A stretch of 64,000 bases of DNA from Marinobacterium lutimaris (GCF_900108065.1 NZ_FNVQ01000004.1:372001-436000); one strand, 5' to 3'. Positions 18,827 through 28,880 are shown, counted from the stretch's first letter. The notes: a model not told the origin generated them from the letters alone. Numbers and translations are program-made.

Positions 18827-19225
18827 TTACTGAACGACAAAGCTGGTAAAGAAGAGGTCGGCGACAAAGGGTTCGCCCTCCTCTTCGCGCAGCATATCCT
18901 GCACCAGCTTTAACGCCTCGCCGGACAGCACCTGCTGTGAGGCGATGCTGTCTACACTCTCCTCGGTCTGGGCGCTGAACAGGAACACCAGATCGTTACG
19001 GATCTGGGCCTTGTGCGCATTCACCGCGTGATGCGCGGCTTCAGACTCCACCTGCAGCGTCACCTCAGCCTTAAGAAAATGCAGATCATCCGCCGAGCCG
19101 AAGTTGGTCACGAACGGCTTGAGCTCGATATAGCTGATATAGGGCGCACCCTCTTCCGCCGCATGCAGCTGAGGAGCCGCCAGAAACAGCATCATTAGTA
19201 GCAGCGACTTGAGCGTTCTGAACAT
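18827..19225 (-). CDS. Exported FliL-like protein
   Basis: A 132-residue protein with an N-terminal signal sequence (cleavage probably after LHA at about residue 21), then a FliL-type domain: ELKPFVTNFGSADDLHFLKAEVTLQV, a helical region with RNDLVFLFS, and a C-terminal DLFFTSFVVQ. Flagellar FliL proteins are membrane-anchored and modulate the stator; this one seems secreted to the periplasm and lies far from any flagellar gene, so a flagellar role is unproven. The ATG at 19225 has GAGGGAAAGGGA upstream; a longer frame to 19264 adds 13 residues that spoil the signal peptide and was rejected. Confidence 0.8.
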   Translation of the reverse strand: MFRTLKSLLLMMLFLAAPQLHAAEEGAPYISYIELKPFVTNFGSADDLHFLKAEVTLQVESEAAHHAVNAHKAQIRNDLVFLFSAQTEESVDSIASQQVLSGEALKLVQDMLREEEGEPFVADLFFTSFVVQ

Positions 19226-19367
19226 TCCCTTTCCCTCTGTGAAAACCTGTGGCCTGTGCCGCAAAAGTATACCGGTGCCGAGGCTGGGCTGACACTATTC
19301 GGTGCGCTGTTGCACCCCTGTTGGGCTGGCATTAGTATTGGGGAATAATAAATGCGGAGGGGCGAAA

Positions 19368-19844
19368 ATGCTGGAAAAATGCCGTAATGCCAAAGAACGT
19401 TGGGGCGGTGTCAGCGATATTATCGATCAGTGGCTAGAACAGCGTCAGCAGCTGATCCGAACCCTTTTCTCCCTTTCGGATTGTGAGATCGGCAAACCGC
19501 TCAATGAACAGCTGACACTGTTCTGCGACCTGCTGATGGATTACCTCTCCTCCGGCCACTTCGAAGTCTACGAGCAGCTGCTGCTTGAGGGCAGCGAGTT
19601 TGACGATGGCAGCGTCGACAAGGTGCAGGACCTGTTCCCGCGCATTCAGCCGACCACCAACGCCGCACTGGACTTCAACGACCGCTACGGATCGTTCGAC
19701 AGCCCCACACTGCGTGAGATTCGCGACTTTGCCGAGGAACTCTCCAACATGTGTGAAACGCTGGAAGACCGCTTCGAGCTGGAAGACCAGCTGATCGAGG
19801 TTCTGCACAACGCCCACCGACCCGCGGTGGCCGACGAGGCGTGA
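19368..19844 (+). CDS. rsd: Regulator of sigma-70, Rsd/AlgQ family
   Basis: A 158-residue, all-helical anti-sigma factor that binds RpoD and favours alternative sigma factors in stationary phase. It resembles Pseudomonas AlgQ most: MLEKCRNAKERWGGV at the start and DYLSSGHFEVYEQLLLEG in the centre. The ATG at 19368 follows GGAGGGGCG at the right distance; an upstream ATG at 19302 was rejected. Its TGA overlaps the GTG start of the next gene, so the two are coupled, a combination I do not recognise as standard. Confidence 0.93.
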   Translation: MLEKCRNAKERWGGVSDIIDQWLEQRQQLIRTLFSLSDCEIGKPLNEQLTLFCDLLMDYLSSGHFEVYEQLLLEGSEFDDGSVDKVQDLFPRIQPTTNAALDFNDRYGSFDSPTLREIRDFAEELSNMCETLEDRFELEDQLIEVLHNAHRPAVADEA

Positions 19845-20809
19845 AGTTCAGCCTAGCCCTCCTTTGCAGTGTATTGCTCCTGACTGGCTGCAGCGGCGAT
19901 AGCCCGGATAGCTGGCAGGAGTACACCGCCCAGGGGATCTACAGCGCCACCCTCTCGCCCGATGGCAGCCATGCTATCGTCGGCTCTACCCAGCATGGCG
20001 GCAGTTACTGGGACACACGCCGGCATGAACGTCTTTACGACTGGAACCACAAGCAGGGCGAATACACCAACATCGTCGACAGCAGCTTTTCGCCGGATGG
20101 CCGCTTTGCCGCCACTGCGAGCAGCATCGACCTGGTGCTCTGGAACACCGATGACGGCAGCCCGATCTGGTACTGGATCGCTCCCGCCGAGGTGCTCTCT
20201 ATCGCACTGTCAAACAACGGCGACTACGCCCTGCTCGGCCTGGGTAACCATCAGGCGGTCTATTTCGATATCAAGAATGGCGGCATCCTGCGCACTCTGC
20301 TGCATCCTGCCCGGGTGCGTTCGGTGGCGCTCGACAACACCGCCAGCCTGGCGCTGACCGGCGATGACGCCTACGCCGCAAGGCTTTGGGATATGAGCAG
20401 CGGTAAAGAACTGCACAGCGTCAGCTTCAATAATACCGTCGATACCGTGGCTCTCTCCGGAGACGGACGCTTCGCCTTCAGTTCTGCCACGCTGGACAAG
20501 GCCTATATCTGGGACACCCGCAGCGGGCAGATTCTGCATACGCTGAGTGGGGACGAGATGCTGTGGCAAAAACGGATCAGTTACATCAGCGCCCGCTTCT
20601 CCAACGATGGCAGCCAGCTGTTGACCGGCTCCGCGTCCGGCAGTGTGCAGCTCTGGGATGTCAGCACCGGCAAACAGCTGCGCAAGTGGCAGACCAAAAA
20701 GCGTGAAGCCTACGGACCCACCAGCACCAGCATCGAAGCGGTAGGCTTCGGCAACGATGGCCGTTATTACGCCATCGGCTCTAACGGGCTGATTAACGTG
20801 CTGAGGTAA
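19841..20809 (+). CDS. WD40-repeat lipoprotein
   Basis: A 322-residue protein starting at a GTG that overlaps the rsd stop (GTGA). The signal peptide ends in the lipobox LTGC with Cys17. The mature part carries about six WD40/quinoprotein-like blades of the form SxDGxxAxxGS-xxxxxxWD (SPDGSHAIVGS, SPDGRFAATAS, SNNGDYALLGL, SGDGRFAFSSA, SNDGSQLLTGS, GNDGRYYAIGS). It is probably an envelope-anchored beta-propeller for protein interaction. Its function and the reason for coupling to rsd are unknown. Confidence 0.85.
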   Translation: MKFSLALLCSVLLLTGCSGDSPDSWQEYTAQGIYSATLSPDGSHAIVGSTQHGGSYWDTRRHERLYDWNHKQGEYTNIVDSSFSPDGRFAATASSIDLVLWNTDDGSPIWYWIAPAEVLSIALSNNGDYALLGLGNHQAVYFDIKNGGILRTLLHPARVRSVALDNTASLALTGDDAYAARLWDMSSGKELHSVSFNNTVDTVALSGDGRFAFSSATLDKAYIWDTRSGQILHTLSGDEMLWQKRISYISARFSNDGSQLLTGSASGSVQLWDVSTGKQLRKWQTKKREAYGPTSTSIEAVGFGNDGRYYAIGSNGLINVLR

Positions 20810-20824
20810 ATTCTTCTGCCCTCC

Positions 20825-20851
20825 CAATCGGCGCGAGGCGCGCCTCCTACC
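20825..20851 (-). repeat. REP-like palindromic element 3
   Basis: On the minus strand it begins GGTAGGAGGCGCGCC and ends CGCCGATTG, matching element 2 at 9505-9531 in head, length and tail while the palindrome body has compensating changes. It lies between a stop codon and a terminator, a typical REP location. Confidence 0.65.
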
Positions 20852-20859
20852 AGACACGA

Positions 20860-20883
20860 AAACGGCCGCATCAGCGGCCGTTT
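20860..20883. terminator. Bidirectional terminator between WD40 lipoprotein and FKBP genes
   Basis: A 10-bp stem AAACGGCCGC / GCGGCCGTTT with a 4-nt loop and T-runs on both strands, between converging genes. Confidence 0.9.
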
Positions 20884-20902
20884 TTCGGTGCAAGGCAGTG
20901 CC

Positions 20903-21607
20903 TTACTGAGCGTCGGATTCCGGATTGATCTCCAGCAGCTCGACTTCAAATACCAGGGTTTCGTTCGGGCCGATAGCGTTACCCATGCCACCCGGACCAT
21001 AGGCCAGGTCGGACGGGATCACCAGGCGTGCCTTGCCGCCCTCTTTCATCAGCTGCAGACCTTCGGTCCAACCCGGGATCACCCCGTTCAGCGGGAAAGA
21101 TACCGGCTTGTCACGTGCGTAAGAGCTATCAAACTCGGTGCCGTCGATCAGAGTACCGCGGTAGTGAACCTTGACGGTGTCCTCTTCGTTCGGGCTTGCG
21201 CCTTCACCCTCGGTCAGCTCTTCATACTGCAGGCCGGAATCGGTGGTAACCACGCCATCCTTCTTGCCGTTTTCAGTCATGAACGCTTCACCGGCAGCCT
21301 TGTTGTCGTCGGCCAGCTTGGCCATGGCAGCCTGCTGTTCCTGCATTTTCTGCTGCTGGAACGACTGCATCACCGCGCCCATCTCTTCCTGGGTCAGCAG
21401 CGGTTCTTCCTCGGAGTAGACAGTCTCCACGCCGCTACGGAAGGCATCGATATCCAGGTCTTCAATATCCAGTTTCAGCTTCTGGCCGAGGATAAGACCC
21501 AAGCTGTAGCTGAGTTTCTCCTGGTCGGTGCTAAGCTCCTCGGCCTGGAGAGCCGGTGCAGACACAAGCGCACCGGTCAGTGCCACAGCGATTAAGGTTT
21601 TCTTCAT
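20903..21607 (-). CDS. FKBP-type peptidyl-prolyl isomerase, FkpA/Mip-like, exported
   Basis: A 234-residue periplasmic isomerase. A signal peptide ends in LQA (cleavage after about residue 22); an N-terminal helical dimerisation domain (~25-115) with a long Gln/Met-rich helix is followed by the FKBP domain (~125-230) with VKVHYRGTLIDGTEFDSSY, VIPGWTEGLQLMKEGGKARLVIPSDLAYG and LVFEVELLEI. Residues lining the FKBP pocket (Tyr, Phe, Asp, Trp, Tyr) are present, so it should be active. AAGGAA precedes the ATG. It helps fold outer-membrane and periplasmic proteins. Confidence 0.93.
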   Translation of the reverse strand: MKKTLIAVALTGALVSAPALQAEELSTDQEKLSYSLGLILGQKLKLDIEDLDIDAFRSGVETVYSEEEPLLTQEEMGAVMQSFQQQKMQEQQAAMAKLADDNKAAGEAFMTENGKKDGVVTTDSGLQYEELTEGEGASPNEEDTVKVHYRGTLIDGTEFDSSYARDKPVSFPLNGVIPGWTEGLQLMKEGGKARLVIPSDLAYGPGGMGNAIGPNETLVFEVELLEINPESDAQ

Positions 21608-21670
21608 GCTCGATTCCTTAACAGTTTAACGCGGGTTGTGCTGGGTTAGTCGTCCATTAAACGCGAAAGT

Positions 21671-22171
21671 TCAGCCACTGGCCAGCCGACCTGGATCAAC
21701 GACAGTTATAAAAGCGTCGATCTGTGATGACGCTTGAGATACAGCCCGATCACCCATTTCTGCAACGATCTGTTCAATGTTGCCACGCAGCAGATCCTCC
21801 CCAAGCGCCAACTGCACCTCAGGCACAGCCTCAACGCACTGCCACAGCAGCATGATCTCAACCTGCTCACAGGCGAGCTCGGCTTCACGCAGCTTGCGAT
21901 AGCACGGATCAAGCTCCGGGTTATCCGCTTTCCGCGCTCTCACTTTGTAGCGTAGCGCCCTTAGTGGATGGGTCAGTTCGTTCTGCCACTGCTGCGCTTC
22001 ACCGCGCAGCAGCTCCGGCATCAACCGGCACCCCTTCTGCGCCAGGAAACAGGCCAGTATCAGGCGGTTGATACTGCATCCAAGACTCTGCAGCTCAAGG
22101 GCGGCGGCTTCCACTCCCGGTCGAGCATAGAGATCGAGAGCAAAGCGCCAAAGTGGATTATCCAGTGCCAT
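21671..22171 (-). CDS. TIGR02444-family conserved protein
   Basis: A 166-residue soluble, helical protein starting MALDNPLWRFALDLYARPGVE, the hallmark of the TIGR02444 (DUF2390) family found in gammaproteobacteria, often beside yheS-type ABC genes. It has WQNELTHPLRALRYKVR in the centre. No catalytic motif is evident. AAGGAG precedes the ATG. It is divergent from the yheS homologue 56 bp away, and that neighbourhood is conserved in Pseudomonas, but its function is unknown. Confidence 0.85.
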   Translation of the reverse strand: MALDNPLWRFALDLYARPGVEAAALELQSLGCSINRLILACFLAQKGCRLMPELLRGEAQQWQNELTHPLRALRYKVRARKADNPELDPCYRKLREAELACEQVEIMLLWQCVEAVPEVQLALGEDLLRGNIEQIVAEMGDRAVSQASSQIDAFITVVDPGRLASG

Positions 22172-22227
22172 GATTGCACTCCTTAGAACTGGCGCTGAAG
22201 GCCATGCGCGCTGTAAGATTCAGCGCC

Positions 22228-24150
22228 ATGATACAGATCCAGAATCTCAGCTTAAACCGCGGCGCCCTGGCCCTGCTGGAGCAGGCAAATCTGACCCTGC
22301 ATTCCGGTTGGAAAGTCGGCATTGTCGGTAACAACGGCGTCGGTAAATCGAGCCTCTTCAAACTGCTTTTGGGCGAGCTTCAGCCGGATGCCGGCGAGCT
22401 CAAGCTGCCGGCAGGGCTTTCTATCGCCCATATGGCCCAGGAGGTGTCCGCCACCGACCGCACGGCGCTGGAATATGTGCTCGACGGCGACGCGCGTCTG
22501 CGCCAGGTTCAGCAACAGCTCGCCGAGGCGGAAGCGGCGCACCAGGCGGGCCGTATCGGTGAACTGCACGCCGAGCTCGATGCCATCGACGGCTACCGGG
22601 CCGAGTCCCGCGCCCACCAGCTGCTCGACGGCCTTGGCTTTATGCCGGGTGACGCCGAACGTCCGGTCAACAGCTTTTCCGGCGGCTGGAGGATTCGTCT
22701 TAACCTGGCCCAGGCGCTGATGTGCCGCTCCGACCTGCTGCTGCTCGACGAGCCCACCAACCACTTGGATCTGGACGCCACCATCTGGCTGGAGCAGTGG
22801 CTCAAGCTCTACCCGGGCACCCTGCTGCTGATCTCCCACGACCGCGACTTTATCGACGCCGTAGTCGGCCATGTGGCGCATATGCACAACCGTCAGCTCA
22901 CTCTCTACAAGGGTGGCTACTCGGCGTTCGAGCACCTGCGTGCAGAAAAGCTTTCCCAGCAGCAGGCCGCCTACGAGAAACAGCAGGCCCGTATCGAGCA
23001 GATCGAGGGCTTTGTGCGCCGCTTCAAGGCCAAGGCCTCGAAAGCCAAGCAGGCGCAGAGCCGGGTCAAGGAGCTGGAGCGGATGGAGCAACTCTCCCCG
23101 GCTCATATCGACAGCCCGTTCACCTTTACTTTCGACTGCTCCGACAAGCTCTCCTCGCCGCTGCTGACGCTCTACGATGCGGATCTCGGCTACCCGGGCC
23201 GCACCATACTCAAGGATATCGCGCTGACGCTGACGCCGGGCGAACGGATCGGCCTGCTGGGTCATAACGGCGCCGGTAAATCGACGCTGATCAAAAGCCT
23301 GGTCGGCTCCATCGATCTGGTGAACGGTGAGCGCCATGAGGGCGAGCATCTCGAGATAGGCTACTTCGCCCAGCACCAGCTGGAAGCCCTGGATCTGGCC
23401 GCATCACCGCTATTGCACCTGCAACGTATATCGCCCAAAAGCTCCGACCAGGAGCTGCGTAACTTTTTAGGCAGCTTTGGCTTCATCGGTGATCAGGCGT
23501 TGGACCCGGTGGGTTCGTTCTCCGGCGGCGAAAAGGCCCGCGTCGCGCTGGCCCTGATCGCCTGGCGCAAACCCAACCTGCTGCTGCTCGATGAGCCCAC
23601 CAACCACCTGGACCTGGAAGTGCGTCATGCACTGACATTGGCCCTGCAATCTTTCGATGGTGCGCTGATCCTGGTCTCCCACGACCGCCACCTGATCCGG
23701 AACAGCGTGGACCGCTTCCTGCTGGTCGCAAACGGCGGTGTCGAGGAGTTCAACGGAGACCTGGACGACTATCACCAGTGGCTGGCACAGCAGCGCCGGG
23801 ACCAGTCCAGCAGCGACGAAGCACCTAAAGAGACCCGCTCGCTCAGCGCTGCCGAGCGCAAGGAACAGAAACGCCTTGAAGCGGAGCGACGCGCTCAGTT
23901 AAGACCGCTGAAGAAAGAGGTGGAAAAGCTGGAAAAGGCGCTGGAGAAAACCAGCGATGCGCTGGGCAAGGTGGAAGAAGCACTGGGTGATCCGGCAGTC
24001 TATGATGACAGCGCCAAGGAGCAGCTGAAGACCCTGCTGGCGGATCAGGCTCGCCTGACCCGTGAACAGCAGGAGATCGAAGAAGCCTGGATGGAGCAGC
24101 TCGAAGCACTCGAACTGCTCCAGGAAGAGCTGGATCAGGCGGACAGCTGA
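22228..24150 (+). CDS. yheS: ABC-F family ATPase YheS
   Basis: A 640-residue soluble tandem ABC protein of the ribosome-associated ABC-F family. First nucleotide-binding domain: Walker A GNNGVGKSS, signature FSGGW, Walker B LLLLDEPTNHLDLD. The ABC-F linker (~235-320) is helical and basic with KAKQAQSRVKELERM. Second domain: GHNGAGKST, FSGGEKAR, LLLLDEPTNHLDLE. A C-terminal coiled coil (~525-640) follows. Length and sequence match E. coli YheS (637). The ATG at 22228 begins the conserved MIQIQNLSLNRG segment; a start at 22174 would overlap the divergent promoter. Confidence 0.95.
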   Translation: MIQIQNLSLNRGALALLEQANLTLHSGWKVGIVGNNGVGKSSLFKLLLGELQPDAGELKLPAGLSIAHMAQEVSATDRTALEYVLDGDARLRQVQQQLAEAEAAHQAGRIGELHAELDAIDGYRAESRAHQLLDGLGFMPGDAERPVNSFSGGWRIRLNLAQALMCRSDLLLLDEPTNHLDLDATIWLEQWLKLYPGTLLLISHDRDFIDAVVGHVAHMHNRQLTLYKGGYSAFEHLRAEKLSQQQAAYEKQQARIEQIEGFVRRFKAKASKAKQAQSRVKELERMEQLSPAHIDSPFTFTFDCSDKLSSPLLTLYDADLGYPGRTILKDIALTLTPGERIGLLGHNGAGKSTLIKSLVGSIDLVNGERHEGEHLEIGYFAQHQLEALDLAASPLLHLQRISPKSSDQELRNFLGSFGFIGDQALDPVGSFSGGEKARVALALIAWRKPNLLLLDEPTNHLDLEVRHALTLALQSFDGALILVSHDRHLIRNSVDRFLLVANGGVEEFNGDLDDYHQWLAQQRRDQSSSDEAPKETRSLSAAERKEQKRLEAERRAQLRPLKKEVEKLEKALEKTSDALGKVEEALGDPAVYDDSAKEQLKTLLADQARLTREQQEIEEAWMEQLEALELLQEELDQADS

Positions 24151-24157
24151 GCGTCGC

Positions 24158-25495
24158 TCAGACCGCCGTCCGGTGTTTGCTGAGGGTGTGGGTCAGTTGA
24201 TCCAGGCCGTCACGGTTGGCAAGTAATGCTGTCATGGCGGCTTCCAGATCATCTTCACTGAGCCCCAGAGACTCATACATATCCGGCTCCAGGGTCGTGA
24301 TCGGCCCATCGGCCAGTTTCTCCTGACGCAACAGAGCCTGAGCCAGACGCAGTAAGCGGGCGTAGGGTTCGCCATCTCCGACCGGCAGTTCGAACTGCTG
24401 CTGGCGTATACCCGAGCACACCTCCGACGGCAGATTCCAGCTTTCCAGCAACCAGCCACCGACCTGATCCCGGGTTACCTTGAGCACATGCTGTTCAACC
24501 AGCTGGGGCTCCAGATGCGGGTTGGCCTCGATGTAACGTGACAACACGGAGAACTGCGGCTGGAACAGGTGGGCCAGCACCAGGTAGCCAAAGTTATTCA
24601 GCAGCCCGGAAAGATAGGCAAGACCTGCCTTGGGCCGGGTTTCGATCGGCATGCGACGGGTCAACAGCTCACACAGAGTGGCCGTATATACCGACTGCTT
24701 CCAGTACGGAGTCGAGCCGCGGGGCACATCTTCCGGCAGGTTCAACACCTGGCCCATGGCGATTCCCAGCGCCAGGTTTACCACCAGATCAAAGCCCAGC
24801 ACGCGGATCACCGCATCCTCAATCGATTCTACCTTGCCCGGCGCCGCGTAATAGGGCGATGCCGCCCAGCTCATCACCTGGGCCGACAGGCTGGGGTCCA
24901 GACGTACGACAGGGACCAAAGCATCAACACCGGAATCCGGATCCGAGCGCAACATGATGATCTTCTGGGTGGTCGGCGCCAGCGCCGGCAGCCCAAGGGT
25001 GTCTTCGAGGCGCTGCTGAATACGCAGCGCGGTAAAACGCTCCACCGCGCGAGTGATTGCTACGGCATCCCGGCCGCGCTCGCCGCCGTTCTGCACCTGG
25101 ATGGTCTCAGGCTCCAGACCCAGCTCGCCGTAGAGAACCTCCTGTTCCGGCGCCGTATCCAGCCCCCAGTGAAAGTGCAGTCCGCTGCGCAACTCACAGA
25201 GCTCTACGCCGCTACACCCCTGCAGGGATGAATCCACCAGCAGGGTAAAGGAGTGCATCAACCGCTGCTGCCCCTCTTCGTTCTGCAGACCCGCCTGGGA
25301 GAAATAGCGCAGCGTATCCTCGCCGCGAGCGGCGCGCAGTTTGCGGCCTGAAAGCGACCAGACGGCAGCCATGTTGAGCAGTTTGTCGGAGGGCACCAGA
25401 ACCAGCACCTTGCCTTCGGCATCATGCATCAGCACGAGCCGGACACAGGCCCCTTCTGGGTTGTCATATGCGGGGATCTGCACACCTAAAGTCAC
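24158..25495 (-). CDS. HDOD-domain signalling protein with YbaK-like N-terminus
   Basis: A 445-residue cytoplasmic protein. The N-terminal ~130 residues resemble the YbaK/aminoacyl-tRNA deacylase-associated fold (LVLMHDAEGKVLVLVPSDKLLNMAA); the C-terminal ~200-400 is an HDOD domain (LPALAPTTQKIIMLRSDPDSGVDALVPVVRLDPSLSAQVMSWAAS, GFDLVVNLALGIA, YLSGLLNNFGYLVLAHLF), which lacks the full HD metal motif. HDOD proteins act in signalling and biofilm or chemotaxis control. It starts at a GTG with CGGAG 8 nt ahead. The yheS gene ends 8 bp from its stop in convergent orientation, with no terminator in between. The 192 bp upstream (25496-25687) holds no gene. Confidence 0.88.
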   Translation of the reverse strand: MTLGVQIPAYDNPEGACVRLVLMHDAEGKVLVLVPSDKLLNMAAVWSLSGRKLRAARGEDTLRYFSQAGLQNEEGQQRLMHSFTLLVDSSLQGCSGVELCELRSGLHFHWGLDTAPEQEVLYGELGLEPETIQVQNGGERGRDAVAITRAVERFTALRIQQRLEDTLGLPALAPTTQKIIMLRSDPDSGVDALVPVVRLDPSLSAQVMSWAASPYYAAPGKVESIEDAVIRVLGFDLVVNLALGIAMGQVLNLPEDVPRGSTPYWKQSVYTATLCELLTRRMPIETRPKAGLAYLSGLLNNFGYLVLAHLFQPQFSVLSRYIEANPHLEPQLVEQHVLKVTRDQVGGWLLESWNLPSEVCSGIRQQQFELPVGDGEPYARLLRLAQALLRQEKLADGPITTLEPDMYESLGLSEDDLEAAMTALLANRDGLDQLTHTLSKHRTAV

Positions 25496-25687
25496 TGAAA
25501 ATCTCCGGATTGGAAAAAGCTATGTCAGGAATTTATATCGAAGAGAAGCCAGTATTCCTTACCAGCTTCCCTGGCCCATTCAATACGTTCCAGCGAATGA
25601 ACCAGATTATATGAACGAGCGGCTGAAAACCGCAAAAACCTTTAACTTTCAATAAAGAACTGACACAACACAGAGACAGAAGAGATC

Positions 25688-27814
25688 TTAGAGACGAGCG
25701 ATATGGTTTACGCCCAACTGCCGGCGCAGCTGCTTGATCACCTTCGCCAGGTGGATACGGTTGAATACGGTCAGTTCCATCTGAACACTGTATAGCTGCC
25801 CTTCCCGCTCACCGCTATCGATCTTGAGCAGATTGGCTCCCGCGGAAGCTACCGCCATGGCCAGGTGGGCAATAATGCCGCGCTGAGACTCCACCGACAG
25901 CATCAATGCCACCGGATATTCCTCTTCGGCCAGGCTCGACCATTCGAGGAAAACGCATTTTTCCGGATCTTCACGCATGTAGCGGATATTGCGGCAGTCG
26001 GTCCGATGCACCACCAGGCCACGGCCGGTGCTGATATGACCGACGATGGCATCACCCGGGATCGGATGACAGCAGCGTGCATAGTGCATCACCATGCCCT
26101 CGGTGCCATGCACCGCCAGCGGCTTACCCTGGGGTGAGAGCGTCTGGGTCTGTTCGCTGTCCGGTGCAACCTCGGGCCGCAGCCGACGCGCCACCACGTA
26201 GGCCATGCGGTTACCCATGCCGATATCTTCCAGCAGGGCATCGATATTCTTGAGCTCCGCCTCATCCAGCAGGGCCTGCAGCTTGTCCGGATCGATATCG
26301 TCGATACCGGCGCCATAGTTAGCCATGAACTGGTTCAGCAGACGCCGGCCCAGCTCCACGGATTCGTGGCGCTGCTGGTTCTTCAGGAAGTGACGAATGC
26401 TGGAACGCGCCTTGCCGGTGACGACGAAATTGAGCCAGGCCATGTTGGGCTGTGCCCGCGGCGTGGTGATGATCTCGACGGTCTGGCCGGAGTCCAGCGC
26501 TTCAGACAGCGGTGCCAGGCGGCGGTTGATGCGACAGGAAACGCAGGAGTTGCCGACATCGGTATGCACGGCGTAGGCAAAGTCCACCGGAGTCGCACCG
26601 CGAGGCAGCTCGAGAATGCGCCCCTTGGGCGTGAACACGTAGACCTCGTCCGGGAACAGGTCTTTCTTGACGTGCTCGATAAACTCCATGGAATCGCCGG
26701 CACGACGCTGCATCTCCAGCAGCCCCTGAACCCATTTGCGGGCACGGTTGTAGGATCCGACAGCGCTGTCTGAATCGCCGTAAACCTTGTAGTGGGAGTG
26801 CTCGGCGATCCCCTGGCTGGCCACGGCATCCATCTCGCGGGTACGGATCTGCACCTCGATGGTGATTCCGCGGGCGCCGAACAGCGCGGTGTGCAGCGAC
26901 TGGTAACCGTTCGCCTTGGGGATAGCGATGTAATCCTTAAAGCGACCCGGCACCGGTTTATAGAGGTTATGCACTGCGCCCAGGATGCGGTAGCAATCGT
27001 CCACCGAGTCGGTGACGACGCGGAACGCGAACACATCCATGATCTCTGAAAACGCCTTACTCTGCGTTTTCATCTTGCGATAGATGCTGTACAGGTGCTT
27101 CTCGCGACCGGTCACTATGCCGGGCAGGTGTTCCTTGTCGATCCGTCCCTGAATCGCCTGTTCGATCTGGGTAATGATATCGCGACGCTGGCCCCGCGCC
27201 TTGACCACGGCGCGGCGGATATAGCGCGCGCGCATCGGGTAGTAGGCCTGGAACGCCAGGTCCTCGAGCTCCACCTGCAGATCGCGCATACCAAGACGCG
27301 CAGCGATGGGAGAATAGATATCCAGGGTTTCACGGGCGATACGGCGCTGTTTCACCGGCGGCATGGCACCCAGGGTGCGCATGTTATGCAGACGGTCGGC
27401 CAGCTTGACCAGAATGACGCGGATGTCCTCCGCCATGGCCAGCACCATCTTCTGGAAGTTTTCCGCCTGGGCCTCAGCCTTGGTTTCGAACTCAAGATGG
27501 GTCAGCTTGGATACGCCGTCGACGATATCCGCCACCGGCTTGCCGAACTGGGTTTCGATCCCCTCGTAACTGATCTCGGTATCTTCGATCACATCATGCA
27601 GCATCGCCGCCATCAGGCTTTGATGATCCATGTGCATTTCGGAGAGAACACCGGCGACCGCCAGCGGATGGGTTACGTAGGGTTCACCGCTTTTGCGGCG
27701 CTGACCGTCATGGGCCTGTTCGGCGTAGAAATAGGCGCGACGCACCTGCCGGATCTGTTCAAGATCCAGATACTCGGTCAGATTGTCTGAAAGGGCATCG
27801 ATGGTCGGCATCAT
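25688..27814 (-). CDS. spoT: Bifunctional (p)ppGpp synthetase/hydrolase SpoT
   Basis: A 708-residue stringent-response enzyme. The HD hydrolase domain is intact (His50, HDVIEDT at 73-79), the synthetase domain carries GRFKDYIAIPKANGYQSLHT with the RxKD motif of bifunctional enzymes rather than ExDD of RelA, then TGS (VFTPKGRILELPRGATPVDFAYAVHT), a helical and zinc-finger-like region (HYARCCHPIPGD) and a C-terminal ACT domain. It follows rpoZ and gmk in the conserved gmk-rpoZ-spoT order. It degrades and makes (p)ppGpp in response to starvation. Confidence 0.97.
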   Translation of the reverse strand: MMPTIDALSDNLTEYLDLEQIRQVRRAYFYAEQAHDGQRRKSGEPYVTHPLAVAGVLSEMHMDHQSLMAAMLHDVIEDTEISYEGIETQFGKPVADIVDGVSKLTHLEFETKAEAQAENFQKMVLAMAEDIRVILVKLADRLHNMRTLGAMPPVKQRRIARETLDIYSPIAARLGMRDLQVELEDLAFQAYYPMRARYIRRAVVKARGQRRDIITQIEQAIQGRIDKEHLPGIVTGREKHLYSIYRKMKTQSKAFSEIMDVFAFRVVTDSVDDCYRILGAVHNLYKPVPGRFKDYIAIPKANGYQSLHTALFGARGITIEVQIRTREMDAVASQGIAEHSHYKVYGDSDSAVGSYNRARKWVQGLLEMQRRAGDSMEFIEHVKKDLFPDEVYVFTPKGRILELPRGATPVDFAYAVHTDVGNSCVSCRINRRLAPLSEALDSGQTVEIITTPRAQPNMAWLNFVVTGKARSSIRHFLKNQQRHESVELGRRLLNQFMANYGAGIDDIDPDKLQALLDEAELKNIDALLEDIGMGNRMAYVVARRLRPEVAPDSEQTQTLSPQGKPLAVHGTEGMVMHYARCCHPIPGDAIVGHISTGRGLVVHRTDCRNIRYMREDPEKCVFLEWSSLAEEEYPVALMLSVESQRGIIAHLAMAVASAGANLLKIDSGEREGQLYSVQMELTVFNRIHLAKVIKQLRRQLGVNHIARL

Positions 27815-27909
27815 ATCTCGTGAACCTCGGTAGCGCCGGCATCAACTCAGCGTCGCCGGCGAAAAGCTCTACCCGATGATGATGCCGTATCCGAAAGCGG
27901 AGGGGAAGA

Positions 27910-28122
27910 TCAGCCCTCGTCGCGCTCGTCGAGGATAGTGCGGTCGACGAAACCTTCAGCGATTTCGCGCAGGGCAACAACGGTGGGCTTGTCGTTTTCC
28001 CACTCAACCTGGGCATCTTTGCCACCAGTCGCCAGCTGACGTGCACGACGGGACGCGACCATTACCAGCTCGAAGCGGTTATCAAGATTATCCAGGCAGT
28101 CTTCAACTGTTACTCGTGCCAT
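27910..28122 (-). CDS. rpoZ: DNA-directed RNA polymerase omega subunit
   Basis: A 70-residue protein starting [20 protein letters not shown], the family signature, with the conserved RRARQL helix that latches the beta-prime subunit. It assists RNA polymerase assembly and, in E. coli, forms part of a ppGpp-binding site, fitting its place between gmk and spoT. AGGA precedes the ATG. It is somewhat shorter than E. coli omega (91), as in many Pseudomonadota. Confidence 0.96.
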   Translation of the reverse strand: MARVTVEDCLDNLDNRFELVMVASRRARQLATGGKDAQVEWENDKPTVVALREIAEGFVDRTILDERDEG

Positions 28123-28184
28123 TGCAGTCCTCGGCGGGAAATTGGGTGATGAAAATAAAACCAGTCGGCTAGTTTACGATTCGA

Positions 28185-28880
<696 letters not shown>

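Noticed and set aside
22252-23376. A 374-codon open frame on the minus strand inside yheS
   Set aside because: It is antisense to the first ABC-F domain, with no start signal and no recognisable product.
25688-27814. RelA rather than SpoT
   Set aside because: The HD hydrolase motif is intact and the synthetase has RxKD rather than ExDD; the gmk-rpoZ context also fits SpoT.
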